A stretch of DNA of 8,876 nucleotides from Aquabacterium sp. (GTDB taxonomy: Bacteria; Pseudomonadota; Gammaproteobacteria; Burkholderiales; Burkholderiaceae_C). A model generated the notes under the pieces. The model saw only the letters and a list, made by a program, of their open reading frames with translations, had not been told where the DNA came from and did no database searches. The stretch's first letter is position 1, and each line of letters begins with the position of its first letter. This document shows, piece after piece, positions 1 to 5,936 of this stretch. The position numbers were made by a program, and so were the translations under genes. The stretch spans positions 1 through 8,876 of the forward strand of contig JAGNPA010000054.1 of assembly GCA_017989885.1 (NCBI GenBank), in the 5' to 3' direction.

Positions 1-757
1 TCAGCGGCACCTGAGACTGGCGCCAGTCGACTGGCTCATCGGAGATGAAGCGGTTCTTGAAAGCACCCCAGATCAGGTTGGTCACCTCGCCCATCACGTG
101 GTTGATGTCGCGGAAGTTCGCGGGGTCCCGCGTGATGTGGGTGCGGCCGTTCTCGACATAGGTCAGCAGGGGCGCCTCCTCCGTCTGAAACATCATGTAG
201 CCACGACACCAATTGCTCTCCAGCGGGATGAGGGTGAAGAGCTCACCGTAGATGAGGCGGTCGCGCACCATGTAGGGGGCCTCGGTGCGCACCTCGACGT
301 CCTTGAACTGGTTTTCCAGCGTGGACTTGGTGATTTCGCTGATGCCCCGCACCAGCGCGTTCGGGAACTGGAAGCTGAAGATGCTCTTGGCGATCATCGG
401 CCCCAGCTCGCCGATCGTGGCAATGGTGTAGGCCGCCGTGAAGACGCTGCGGTAAAGATCGGGCAGGTCGTCCAGGTGTGACTGGGTTTCACGCCTGAGG
501 AAGATGGGCAGTTCAGGCCGGATGGCATGGATGGCGTGCGCCAACTCCAGGGCGTTGCCACCCTCGCCCAGGTAGGTCTCCTGCAGGAAGATGGCGCCCA
601 GATCTACATTGGACTTGAGCACCGAGAGCGCCGCCCCGGCCTGCGGCTTCACCGGGATCAAATTGTGAGCCTCGCAAAAGGCCTTGATGTGACCACGCAC
701 CTCGACCTCGTCGTTGAGCACCAGCACCTTGCTGACCAGTTGGGCGGTTTCCTGCAT
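1..757 (-). CDS. Degenerate receiver domain fused to a CheX-like phosphatase domain (partial, 3' end outside window)
   Basis: The reading frame opens at ATG 757 and runs 252 codons off the left edge without a stop. Residues about 8-128 have the layout of a response-regulator receiver (KVLVLNDEVEVR as strand 1, then alternating helices and strands). The key residues are missing: the first acidic residue is N15, the phosphoacceptor aspartate position is Q59/E60, and the conserved Thr and Lys positions fall on R/E (about 88-90) and T/I (111-112). It is therefore probably not phosphorylated. Residues about 134-252 resemble the CheC/CheX family and keep the E-x2-N dyad of these CheY-P phosphatases in GEVTNLIWG (E224, N227). 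It lies 25 nt downstream of another CheX-like gene with the same motif, so the two look like related paralogues in one operon. The ribosome binding site is weak (GAG about 10 nt upstream). The domain calls come from motif reading only; the true C-terminus is unseen. Confidence 0.8.
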   Translation of the reverse strand, partial: MQETAQLVSKVLVLNDEVEVRGHIKAFCEAHNLIPVKPQAGAALSVLKSNVDLGAIFLQETYLGEGGNALELAHAIHAIRPELPIFLRRETQSHLDDLPDLYRSVFTAAYTIATIGELGPMIAKSIFSFQFPNALVRGISEITKSTLENQFKDVEVRTEAPYMVRDRLIYGELFTLIPLESNWCRGYMMFQTEEAPLLTYVENGRTHITRDPANFRDINHVMGEVTNLIWGAFKNRFISDEPVDWRQSQVPL

Positions 758-782
758 GGGATTGATCTCGGGCTATGAGGGT

Positions 783-1337
783 TCAGAACAGTTCGAGCTC
801 GCCGTGGCTTTCTTCTACCGCGGAGGTGTCCACCTGAAAATCGATGTCGGCAAAATCGCAAACACACAGGCTGGCGTGAAAGGTGACGCCGTCATTGACG
901 ACCACACGGAAATGTCGGATGTAGCTGGCGTCGAGCTCATCAAGGTAGTCGATGCACTCGCGCTCCAGCACGTTCGGGGTGGACATGCCCAGATAAGGGA
1001 AGTGATGAGACAGGTCGCGGTTGAGCGCCCCGCAAAAGATGTTGCCGACCTCGCCAATCACGTCCAGGTAGTCGGCCTCACCCATGCTCTCGGCCGGGGC
1101 GCGATGGATGGCGGCCAGATGGTGGCGAGTGGCGGCATCGAGCGTGAAGGACATCATGGTGATGGCGCGAAACAGGTAGGACGACACGGTCAGGAGCACC
1201 ATGCGCTCCTCCTTGATCTCGCTGCTGTCCTCGAGCGCCGTGACGTCGACACGGTCATCGGGCGATGACACCACCGCCGCCTTGAGCGCGTTGGTGACGA
1301 AGAACTCGAACCCGTCTTTGGCTTGCTGACTGATCAT
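783..1337 (-). CDS. CheX-like chemotaxis phosphatase domain protein
   Basis: A 184-residue single-domain protein of the CheC/CheX/FliY type, whose characterised members dephosphorylate CheY-P in the cytoplasm. The diagnostic stretch is GEVGNIFCGALNRDL, with the E-x2-N dyad at E96 and N99 and a following glycine (G103). The downstream gene has the very similar GEVTNLIWGAFKNRF. Length is slightly above the roughly 150-160 residues of a minimal CheX, because of an acidic C-terminal tail (ending EESHGELELF). No signal peptide or membrane segment is visible. Its ATG lies 5 nt after the stop of the receptor-like gene and lacks a good Shine-Dalgarno, which suggests translational coupling. Its target response regulator is not in the window. 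Family assignment is fairly secure. Whether it acts in flagellar chemotaxis, twitching or another pathway cannot be read from the sequence. Confidence 0.82.
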   Translation of the reverse strand: MISQQAKDGFEFFVTNALKAAVVSSPDDRVDVTALEDSSEIKEERMVLLTVSSYLFRAITMMSFTLDAATRHHLAAIHRAPAESMGEADYLDVIGEVGNIFCGALNRDLSHHFPYLGMSTPNVLERECIDYLDELDASYIRHFRVVVNDGVTFHASLCVCDFADIDFQVDTSAVEESHGELELF

Positions 1338-1342
1338 GGCGC

Positions 1343-2071
1343 TCAGACGGGCTCCGCCACCAGAATGGTGCGGGTCTTGTTGTTGATGACCTGCAACTCG
1401 GTGACGGCCCCGATGATCATCTTGCCGCCTGCCTGCAGGTCCTGGAAGGTGGTCGTGGTGATGAGGTCGTTCTTGTGCAGGTTGTTGCTGTAGTCCTTGG
1501 ACAGCGCCTCGGCCCGGTTGGCCAGGCTGCGCACCTCGTTGGCCACCACGGCAAAGCCCTTGCCCATTTCGCCGGCCCTCGCCGCCTCGATGGAGGCGTT
1601 GAGCGCCACGATGATGACCTGCCTCACGATGGAGGCGAACTCGTCGTTGCGGTCGTGCATTTCGCGGTTGTGGGAGATGAGCACGCTCATGTCGGCGTGC
1701 CAGCGCTCGAAGGTCTTGATCAGGCCCATGAGCTTGTCGATGGCCGTGGCCAGCTGTTGGCAGGTCTGCAAGGCTTGCTCACGCGTGAGCGTGGCGCCGT
1801 TGTGCACCTGATGCAGTTGCTCTTCCAGGTCTGAGCGCATCTGGGCCAGTTGGGTGTGCGCGTCAGAGTCCTGCTGCTGAGAGGCCTGCAACTGCTCCTG
1901 CAGTTGTGCCTGCAGCGCATCGACGCGAGCCTGCCAGTCCTGCTGCTGCGCCTGCACCTCGGACTGCGGCACCAACACGCCACGGGCTGCCCACGCACGC
2001 CGCTGGTACCACCAGGTCACGCCCGCACCGAGGACGCAACCCACGACACCGATCCCCAAATCAAGCCACAT
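1343..2071 (-). CDS. Small membrane-anchored methyl-accepting chemotaxis-like protein without sensor or HAMP domain
   Basis: A 242-residue protein from ATG 2071. Residues about 2-22 form one hydrophobic segment followed by RR, typical of an N-terminal anchor with the rest in the cytoplasm. Residues about 37-145 are Gln/Glu-rich and probably coiled coil. Residues 156-184 carry the conserved receptor signalling tip ([28 protein letters not shown]), the part of chemoreceptors that contacts CheW and CheA. No ligand-binding domain, HAMP domain or C-terminal CheR-tethering pentapeptide is seen. The helix after the tip is short, about 70 residues against about 130 before it, and the usual QTN before the tip is replaced ([11 protein letters not shown]). 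I chose ATG 2071 because AAAGG sits 7 nt upstream and the membrane segment then starts the protein. A GTG at 2140 with AGGTGA upstream would add 23 residues and is possible. It is the first gene of the CheX cluster. Confidence 0.82.
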   Translation of the reverse strand: MWLDLGIGVVGCVLGAGVTWWYQRRAWAARGVLVPQSEVQAQQQDWQARVDALQAQLQEQLQASQQQDSDAHTQLAQMRSDLEEQLHQVHNGATLTREQALQTCQQLATAIDKLMGLIKTFERWHADMSVLISHNREMHDRNDEFASIVRQVIIVALNASIEAARAGEMGKGFAVVANEVRSLANRAEALSKDYSNNLHKNDLITTTTFQDLQAGGKMIIGAVTELQVINNKTRTILVAEPV

Positions 2072-2078
2072 GTTCGAA

Positions 2079-2083
2079 CCTTT
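2079..2083 (-). promoter_or_regulatory. Shine-Dalgarno AAAGG deciding the start of the receptor-like gene
   Basis: On the minus strand AAAGG lies 7 nt before ATG 2071. This supports that start over the upstream in-frame GTG at 2140, although that GTG also has an AGGTGA nearby. Confidence 0.5.
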
Positions 2084-2335
2084 GCCATCACTGAAATCGC
2101 GCGACTGCACTGACACAGCCCGCGTCTGCCTCGTGCTCACCTTTCACCTGGCAACAGGATCATGGATTTGACTGACAGAACAGGTTCAGGTTACAGGACA
2201 GGCGTTCGCGACCTCACTGGGGAAAGCCGGCAAAGACGGCGTGAAAACAACAGCCAACGCGCCAAAGTTCACGTTACAGCTTGTGACAGGAGCTCGGGGT
2301 TTGAGGGCTTGCCCTGATTCAGGCCCGACATCAAC

Positions 2336-2359
2336 AAAAAACCCCGCGACTGCGGGGTT
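2336..2359 (-). terminator. Rho-independent terminator of the desaturase gene
   Basis: Read on the minus strand, a perfect stem (ACCCCGC at 2358-2352, GCGGGGT at 2347-2341) with a 4-nt loop AGTC is followed directly by a run of T (2341-2336). It starts 24 nt after the desaturase stop codon. The T run is on the minus-strand side only, so it serves the desaturase and separates it from the downstream chemotaxis-type cluster. Confidence 0.9.
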
Positions 2360-2382
2360 GTTGGGGTGAGACTGGAGAGGGG

Positions 2383-3609
2383 TCAGGCGTGGGCTGCACG
2401 CAGCTTGCGCGAGAACTCTTGCAGGGCGGCGATGCCACTGCTTTCTGCACGATGACACCACTCTTGCAGATCGTGCACGAGTTGCTCGGCGGACACGTTG
2501 GTGCGGGTCCACAGGGCGCGCAGCTCTTCGCGCATGGCGATCAGCTTGTCGAGCTGGGGCAGGCTGGCGAGGGTTTGCTGCACCTCTTTCGCCATGCCGG
2601 TGGGCATCTGCGCTTCGTCGCGGTGCACCCAGCGGCGCACGCGCTTGAGTTGCGCGGCGGCGGTGCCCTGCCCGCTGGCCTTCAGGCGCGTCACTTCACT
2701 GGCACAGGCGCGGCGCACTTCGCGGGCATAACCGGCCATCAGCTCGTAGCGATTGGCCACGATGGCTTCCAGCGTCTGCGCATCGGCCACGGGCTTGACG
2801 TCGCCCAGCGTCAAGCGAGGGGGCGTCTTGCGCACCTTGGCCAGGCCCATCATCTCCAGCGCGCGGATGTAGCCCCAGGCGATGTCGAATTCGTAAGGCT
2901 TGACCGACAGCTTGGCCGAGGTCGGGTAGGTGTGGTGGTTGTTGTGCAGCTCTTCGCCACCGATGATGATGCCCCAGGGCGAGATGTTGGTGGACGCATC
3001 AGGCGCTTCGAAGTTGCGATAGCCCCACCAGTGCCCCAGACCGTTGATGATGCCGGCGGCCGTGATGGGAATCCAGGCCATCTGCACCGCCCAGACCGTG
3101 ATGCCGATGACCCCGAACAAGGCGAGGTTGATCATCAACATGAGGATCGGGCCCCAGTTGTTGCGGGGGGTGTAGAGGTGGCGCTCGAGCCAGTCGTCGG
3201 GCGTGCCGTGACCAAACTTCTTGAGCGTTTCGGCCTTCATGGCCTCGTCGCGATAGAGTTCGCGGCCTTGCAGCAGCACCGTCTTGATGCCGTGCGTCAC
3301 TGGGCTGTGCGGGTCTTCGGCGGTTTCGCACTTGGCGTGATGCTTGCGGTGCACGGCCACCCACTGCTTGGTGACGGTGCTGGTGGTCAGCCACAGCCAG
3401 AAGCGGAAGAAGTGCGAGGGAATCGCGTGCAACTCCAGCGCGCGGTGCGCCTGGGAACGGTGCAGGAAAATGGTCGTGGACGCGATGGTGATGTGCGTCA
3501 CGATGAGGGTGAAGGCCAGTACCTGCCAGCCGCTGGCATCCGTCCAGCCGTTGATTGCCCACTGCACGATGCTGTCGTGCAGCGAAGCCAAAAACCCGAA
3601 ATCAAACAT
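2383..3609 (-). CDS. Membrane fatty-acid (acyl-CoA type) desaturase
   Basis: A 408-residue integral-membrane di-iron desaturase that introduces a double bond into an acyl chain using O2 and an electron donor. All three histidine boxes are present: HRSQAH (H50, H55), HRKHH (H87, H90, H91) and HNNHH (H222, H225, H226). The extra family histidine is in GLGHWWGYRNF (H193). Hydrophobic segments at about 28-50, 63-80, 155-178 and 180-195 fit the usual four-helix core. Residues about 262-408 are a charged, mainly helical C-terminal extension beyond the approximately 260-300 residue core. This resembles the longer DesB/stearoyl-CoA-type desaturases of pseudomonads, so delta-9 specificity is likely but not provable here. 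A strong Shine-Dalgarno (GAAAGG, 6 nt before ATG) and a likely promoter precede it and a clear terminator follows, so it appears monocistronic. Confidence 0.95.
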   Translation of the reverse strand: MFDFGFLASLHDSIVQWAINGWTDASGWQVLAFTLIVTHITIASTTIFLHRSQAHRALELHAIPSHFFRFWLWLTTSTVTKQWVAVHRKHHAKCETAEDPHSPVTHGIKTVLLQGRELYRDEAMKAETLKKFGHGTPDDWLERHLYTPRNNWGPILMLMINLALFGVIGITVWAVQMAWIPITAAGIINGLGHWWGYRNFEAPDASTNISPWGIIIGGEELHNNHHTYPTSAKLSVKPYEFDIAWGYIRALEMMGLAKVRKTPPRLTLGDVKPVADAQTLEAIVANRYELMAGYAREVRRACASEVTRLKASGQGTAAAQLKRVRRWVHRDEAQMPTGMAKEVQQTLASLPQLDKLIAMREELRALWTRTNVSAEQLVHDLQEWCHRAESSGIAALQEFSRKLRAAHA

Positions 3610-3615
3610 TCAAAA

Positions 3616-3621
3616 CCTTTC
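3616..3621 (-). promoter_or_regulatory. Ribosome binding site of the desaturase
   Basis: GAAAGG on the minus strand, 6 nt upstream of ATG 3609. It is a good Shine-Dalgarno at optimal distance and fixes the start codon. Confidence 0.7.
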
Positions 3622-3632
3622 AAGGACGGGAG

Positions 3633-3638
3633 ATTGTA
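3633..3638 (-). promoter_or_regulatory. Candidate -10 element of the desaturase promoter
   Basis: TACAAT on the minus strand matches the sigma-70 -10 consensus at 5 of 6 positions. Transcription would start near 3626, leaving a leader of about 17 nt that contains the GAAAGG ribosome binding site. No good -35 is found at 17 nt spacing; TTAAAC lies 19 nt upstream. The promoter may be weak or activator-dependent. Confidence 0.4.
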
Positions 3639-3708
3639 GAGGTCTCCAGGCGAGCGCGTTTAACCCAGGACAAGAAACGCCAGACTCGCGGGTTCAATGT
3701 AGCGACGT

Positions 3709-3722
3709 GCGGCCAAGGCCGC
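3709..3722. repeat. GC-rich palindrome in the desaturase upstream region
   Basis: GCGGCCAAGGCCGC is a perfect inverted repeat that can form a 5-bp stem with a CAAG loop. It sits about 70 bp upstream of the candidate desaturase -10 and about 80 bp downstream of the plsC-like stop. There is no T run on either side, so it is not a typical terminator. It could be an operator or simply a chance GC-rich palindrome. Confidence 0.35.
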
Positions 3723-3800
3723 TACCCGACAAAGGGGTGGGGGGCGCAAATCCGCACGGAATGTCCGAATATCATTGATCGGGAGGCTGCCTCGGCGCCC

Positions 3801-4592
3801 TCAGGGGGCCACGGCCGCCTCGATCTGATCCTGCAGCAGCGCGGCCAATGCACGGCGATCCGCATGGGTCGCAGCCTGCAAAGGCAAGACGTGCACGTGC
3901 ACGACCAGCCCTCGCGCCGACACCACCGACCACAGTGACTGCAGCAGGCTGGTGTCGCCGACATAGGCGGCCAGGGGGCTGACCTCCTGCACCGGGTCGG
4001 CGTAACGCAGGGCCACGGGTTGCACGGGCACGTCCGCGTCGATGGCCGCTTGCAAGAGATTGGGGTGGAAGTGCAGCACCCCATGCCCCGTGCCTGTGGT
4101 GCCCTCGGGGAAAACGGCCAGGGTGTGCCCCTCGCGCAGGCCCTTGGCCATCAAACCCAGCACGCGCATGGCGTCGCGGCGACGCTCACGCGTGAGGAAC
4201 AGCGTGCCCGCCTGGGTGACCATGCGCCCCACCACCGGCCAGTCCGCGACCTCGGCCTTGGAGACGAAGCGCGACGGCACCACGGCGTTGAGGGCCACGA
4301 TGTCCAGCCAGGAGACGTGGTTGGAGACCACCAGCTTGGCGCCGGGGCGGGCTTGCCCCTGCACGACCAACTCGATCCCAAGCATGCGCAGCATCTTCCC
4401 CGACCAGCGCACGCACTCGGCGTCACGGCCACGCTCGTCCAGCCTGGGCCAGACCAGCCAGGAGCGGACGTAGCCATGCAGCACATGCCCGATCACCCGG
4501 CTCAGCCGCCAGGTCACGCGCGGGACGGCCAGTACCGACCCGGCACGCCAGAAGCGTGGCGTCAACGCCGAGTCTGGGGGCACCAGGCTCAT
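3801..4592 (-). CDS. Lysophospholipid acyltransferase family protein (PlsC-like)
   Basis: A 263-residue acyltransferase of the PlsC family, which transfers an acyl chain to the sn-2 position of 1-acylglycerol-3-phosphate at the inner membrane. The catalytic H-x4-D motif is NHVSWLD (H92, D97) and the phosphate-binding block is FPEGTT (161-166). The substrate block FVSKAEVADWPVVG (109-122) and the HPNLLQAA helix (176-183) also fit. Hydrophobic stretches in the N-terminal 50 residues may anchor it. FPEGTT instead of FPEGTR is common in OlsA-like and generic members, so the acceptor could be a lyso-ornithine lipid or another lysolipid. The start is ATG 4592, whose ATGA overlaps the pyrC' stop by 3 nt and implies translational coupling. 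The same frame stays open upstream to 4919, but that part is low-complexity Arg/Gly/Ala antisense-type sequence inside pyrC'. No clear terminator is seen downstream. Confidence 0.88.
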   Translation of the reverse strand: MSLVPPDSALTPRFWRAGSVLAVPRVTWRLSRVIGHVLHGYVRSWLVWPRLDERGRDAECVRWSGKMLRMLGIELVVQGQARPGAKLVVSNHVSWLDIVALNAVVPSRFVSKAEVADWPVVGRMVTQAGTLFLTRERRRDAMRVLGLMAKGLREGHTLAVFPEGTTGTGHGVLHFHPNLLQAAIDADVPVQPVALRYADPVQEVSPLAAYVGDTSLLQSLWSVVSARGLVVHVHVLPLQAATHADRRALAALLQDQIEAAVAP

Positions 4593-5929
4593 GCGTCGGC
4601 GCGATCCTGGGCGTCGTGTGCCACCTGCCCGGCCACCAGGGTCAGGCGCACGCGACCGGCCAGCTCGAAACCGGTGGACTCGAAAGCGAACGGCGTGTGC
4701 TTGCCCTGACTCACCAAGGCAGACGGTTGCACCTGCCAGCGCGCAGCGGGATCGAACATCACGATGTCGGCCACCCCTCCGGCGACCAGACGGCCCGCAC
4801 TGTGGGTGAGCGAGCCCAGCGCATCGCCCAGCACCTTGACGGGGCCCTGGGTGACCACCGACAGGGCCTGACGCAGCTTGTCCGGCGCTGGCTGGTCCTG
4901 CTGATCGGCACCGGACCACTTCATGGCCAGACTGAGCAGCAGCTCCACGCCGGTGGCGCCGGGTGTGGCCTCACCGAAGGGCAGTGTCTTCTCGTCTTCG
5001 CTGACCGGGTTGTGGTCGGACACCAGCGCGTCCAGCGTGCCATCGAGCAGACCCGCACGCAGTGCATCGCGGTCACGCCCCTGGCGCAGCGGCGGGGTCA
5101 CGCGCATCGAGGAGTTGAAGTAGCCAATGTCCACATCGGTCAGCATCAGGGAGTTGATGCTGACGTCGGCGGTGATGGGCAGGCCCTGCGCCTTCGCTTG
5201 ACGCACCAGCTCGACCCCCGCCGCGCTGGAGAGGCGGCACAGGTGCACCCGGGCGCCCGTGACGCGCACCAGCTCGACGATGGTGTGGATGGCAATGGTT
5301 TCGGCGCTCACCGGCACACCGGACAGGCCCAGACGGGTGGCAACGGCACCACTGGCCGCCACACCCTTGCCCAGCCAGGGGTCATGCGGGCGCAGCCAGA
5401 CGGTGTAGCCGAAGGTGGAGGCGTACAGCATGGCGCGCTGCAGCACCTGGGTGTCACGGATGGGCGACTCGGCCTGCGAGTAACCCACGCAACCGGCTTC
5501 GTGCAGCTCGGCCATCTCGGTCAGGTTCTCGCCCTTGAGGCCGCGGGTCAAGGCGCCCAGCGGGAACAGGCGGCAACGGCTGAGCTTACGGGCGCGCAGC
5601 TTGAGCATCTCGACCAGGCCGGGTTCGTCCAGCGTCGGGTCGGTGTCGGGCAGGCACACCACGCTGGTCACGCCACCGGCGGCCGCTGCGGCCAGCTCGG
5701 ACTCCAGCATGCCTTCGTGCTCATGACCGGGCTCGCGCAGGCGCACCGCCAGGTCCACCAGTCCCGGGGCCACGATCAGGCCCGTGGCATCGATGACGCG
5801 GTCGGGTTCGAAATCGGCGCTGACGTTGCCCAGGGCCGTGATGCGGCTGGCCGTGATGGCCAGATCACCGACCTGGTCCAGGCCGGAAGCGGGGTCGACC
5901 AAACGGCCGTTCTTGATCAGGATCTTCAT
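4589..5929 (-). CDS. pyrC': Non-catalytic dihydroorotase-like protein (PyrC' type), partner of aspartate carbamoyltransferase
   Basis: A 446-residue protein with the amidohydrolase fold of type I dihydroorotase but without most of the metal site. The usual D-x-H-x-H-x-R-x-P-G reads DLAVRLREPG (59-68), with A61 and R63 in place of the two histidines. The HCED region is RPHD (180-183). The following metal-ligand histidine in the HLS motif is R232 in VHLCRLSS. The TDDG region reads SQAES (151-155). Only SDHNP with D305 survives. This is the pattern of the inactive PyrC' subunit described in Pseudomonas, which assembles with PyrB and is needed for its activity without catalysing dihydroorotate formation. 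Its ATG lies 7 nt after the pyrB stop, which fits stoichiometric co-expression. An active dihydroorotase must then be encoded elsewhere. Automatic annotation would probably call it pyrC/dihydroorotase. Confidence 0.9.
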   Translation of the reverse strand: MKILIKNGRLVDPASGLDQVGDLAITASRITALGNVSADFEPDRVIDATGLIVAPGLVDLAVRLREPGHEHEGMLESELAAAAAGGVTSVVCLPDTDPTLDEPGLVEMLKLRARKLSRCRLFPLGALTRGLKGENLTEMAELHEAGCVGYSQAESPIRDTQVLQRAMLYASTFGYTVWLRPHDPWLGKGVAASGAVATRLGLSGVPVSAETIAIHTIVELVRVTGARVHLCRLSSAAGVELVRQAKAQGLPITADVSINSLMLTDVDIGYFNSSMRVTPPLRQGRDRDALRAGLLDGTLDALVSDHNPVSEDEKTLPFGEATPGATGVELLLSLAMKWSGADQQDQPAPDKLRQALSVVTQGPVKVLGDALGSLTHSAGRLVAGGVADIVMFDPAARWQVQPSALVSQGKHTPFAFESTGFELAGRVRLTLVAGQVAHDAQDRADA

Positions 5930-5936
5930 GATGGGA

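Larger units (their letters stand above)
2072..2382. other. Intergenic region between the desaturase and the chemotaxis-type cluster
   Basis: About 310 bases (242 if the receptor gene starts at GTG 2140) with no convincing gene. The right end holds the desaturase terminator. The middle (2173-2202) has a run of CAG/CAGG motifs, and GTTACAG occurs twice (2190-2196 and 2273-2279). The minus-strand promoter of the chemotaxis-type cluster should lie here, but I could not find a good sigma-70, sigma-28 or sigma-54 match. An open frame at 2186-2512 on the minus strand overlaps the desaturase out of frame and has no recognisable protein features. Confidence 0.6.

Noticed and set aside
2251..2266. Possible sigma-54 promoter for the chemotaxis-type cluster
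   Set aside because: The minus strand has TTGGCGCGTTGGCTGT, with GG at about -24, but the obligatory GC at -12 is GT and TTGCA is absent.
2186..2512. Minus-strand frame of 108 codons between the desaturase and the receptor-like gene
   Set aside because: It begins inside the desaturase in a different frame, crosses the desaturase terminator and has no recognisable sequence features.
2389..3639. Plus-strand open frame of 416 codons opposite the desaturase
   Set aside because: Antisense shadow. The minus strand encodes all three histidine boxes, a Shine-Dalgarno and a terminator.
3687..3703. tRNA-like TPsiC arm (CGCGGGTTCAATGTAGC)
   Set aside because: GGTTCAA is present but the flanking arms do not pair properly. 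No acceptor or anticodon stem could be fitted around it on either strand.
3890..3903. Palindrome CGTGCACGTGCACG
   Set aside because: It lies inside the plsC-like coding region and encodes Val-His alternation in a beta strand. A similar string occurs in pyrB at HVHV codons, so protein coding explains it.
4593..4919. N-terminal extension of the PlsC-like frame upstream of ATG 4592
   Set aside because: The extra 109 residues are Arg/Gly/Ala-rich, lie inside pyrC' in another frame and have no acyltransferase features. ATG 4592 forms the usual ATGA overlap.
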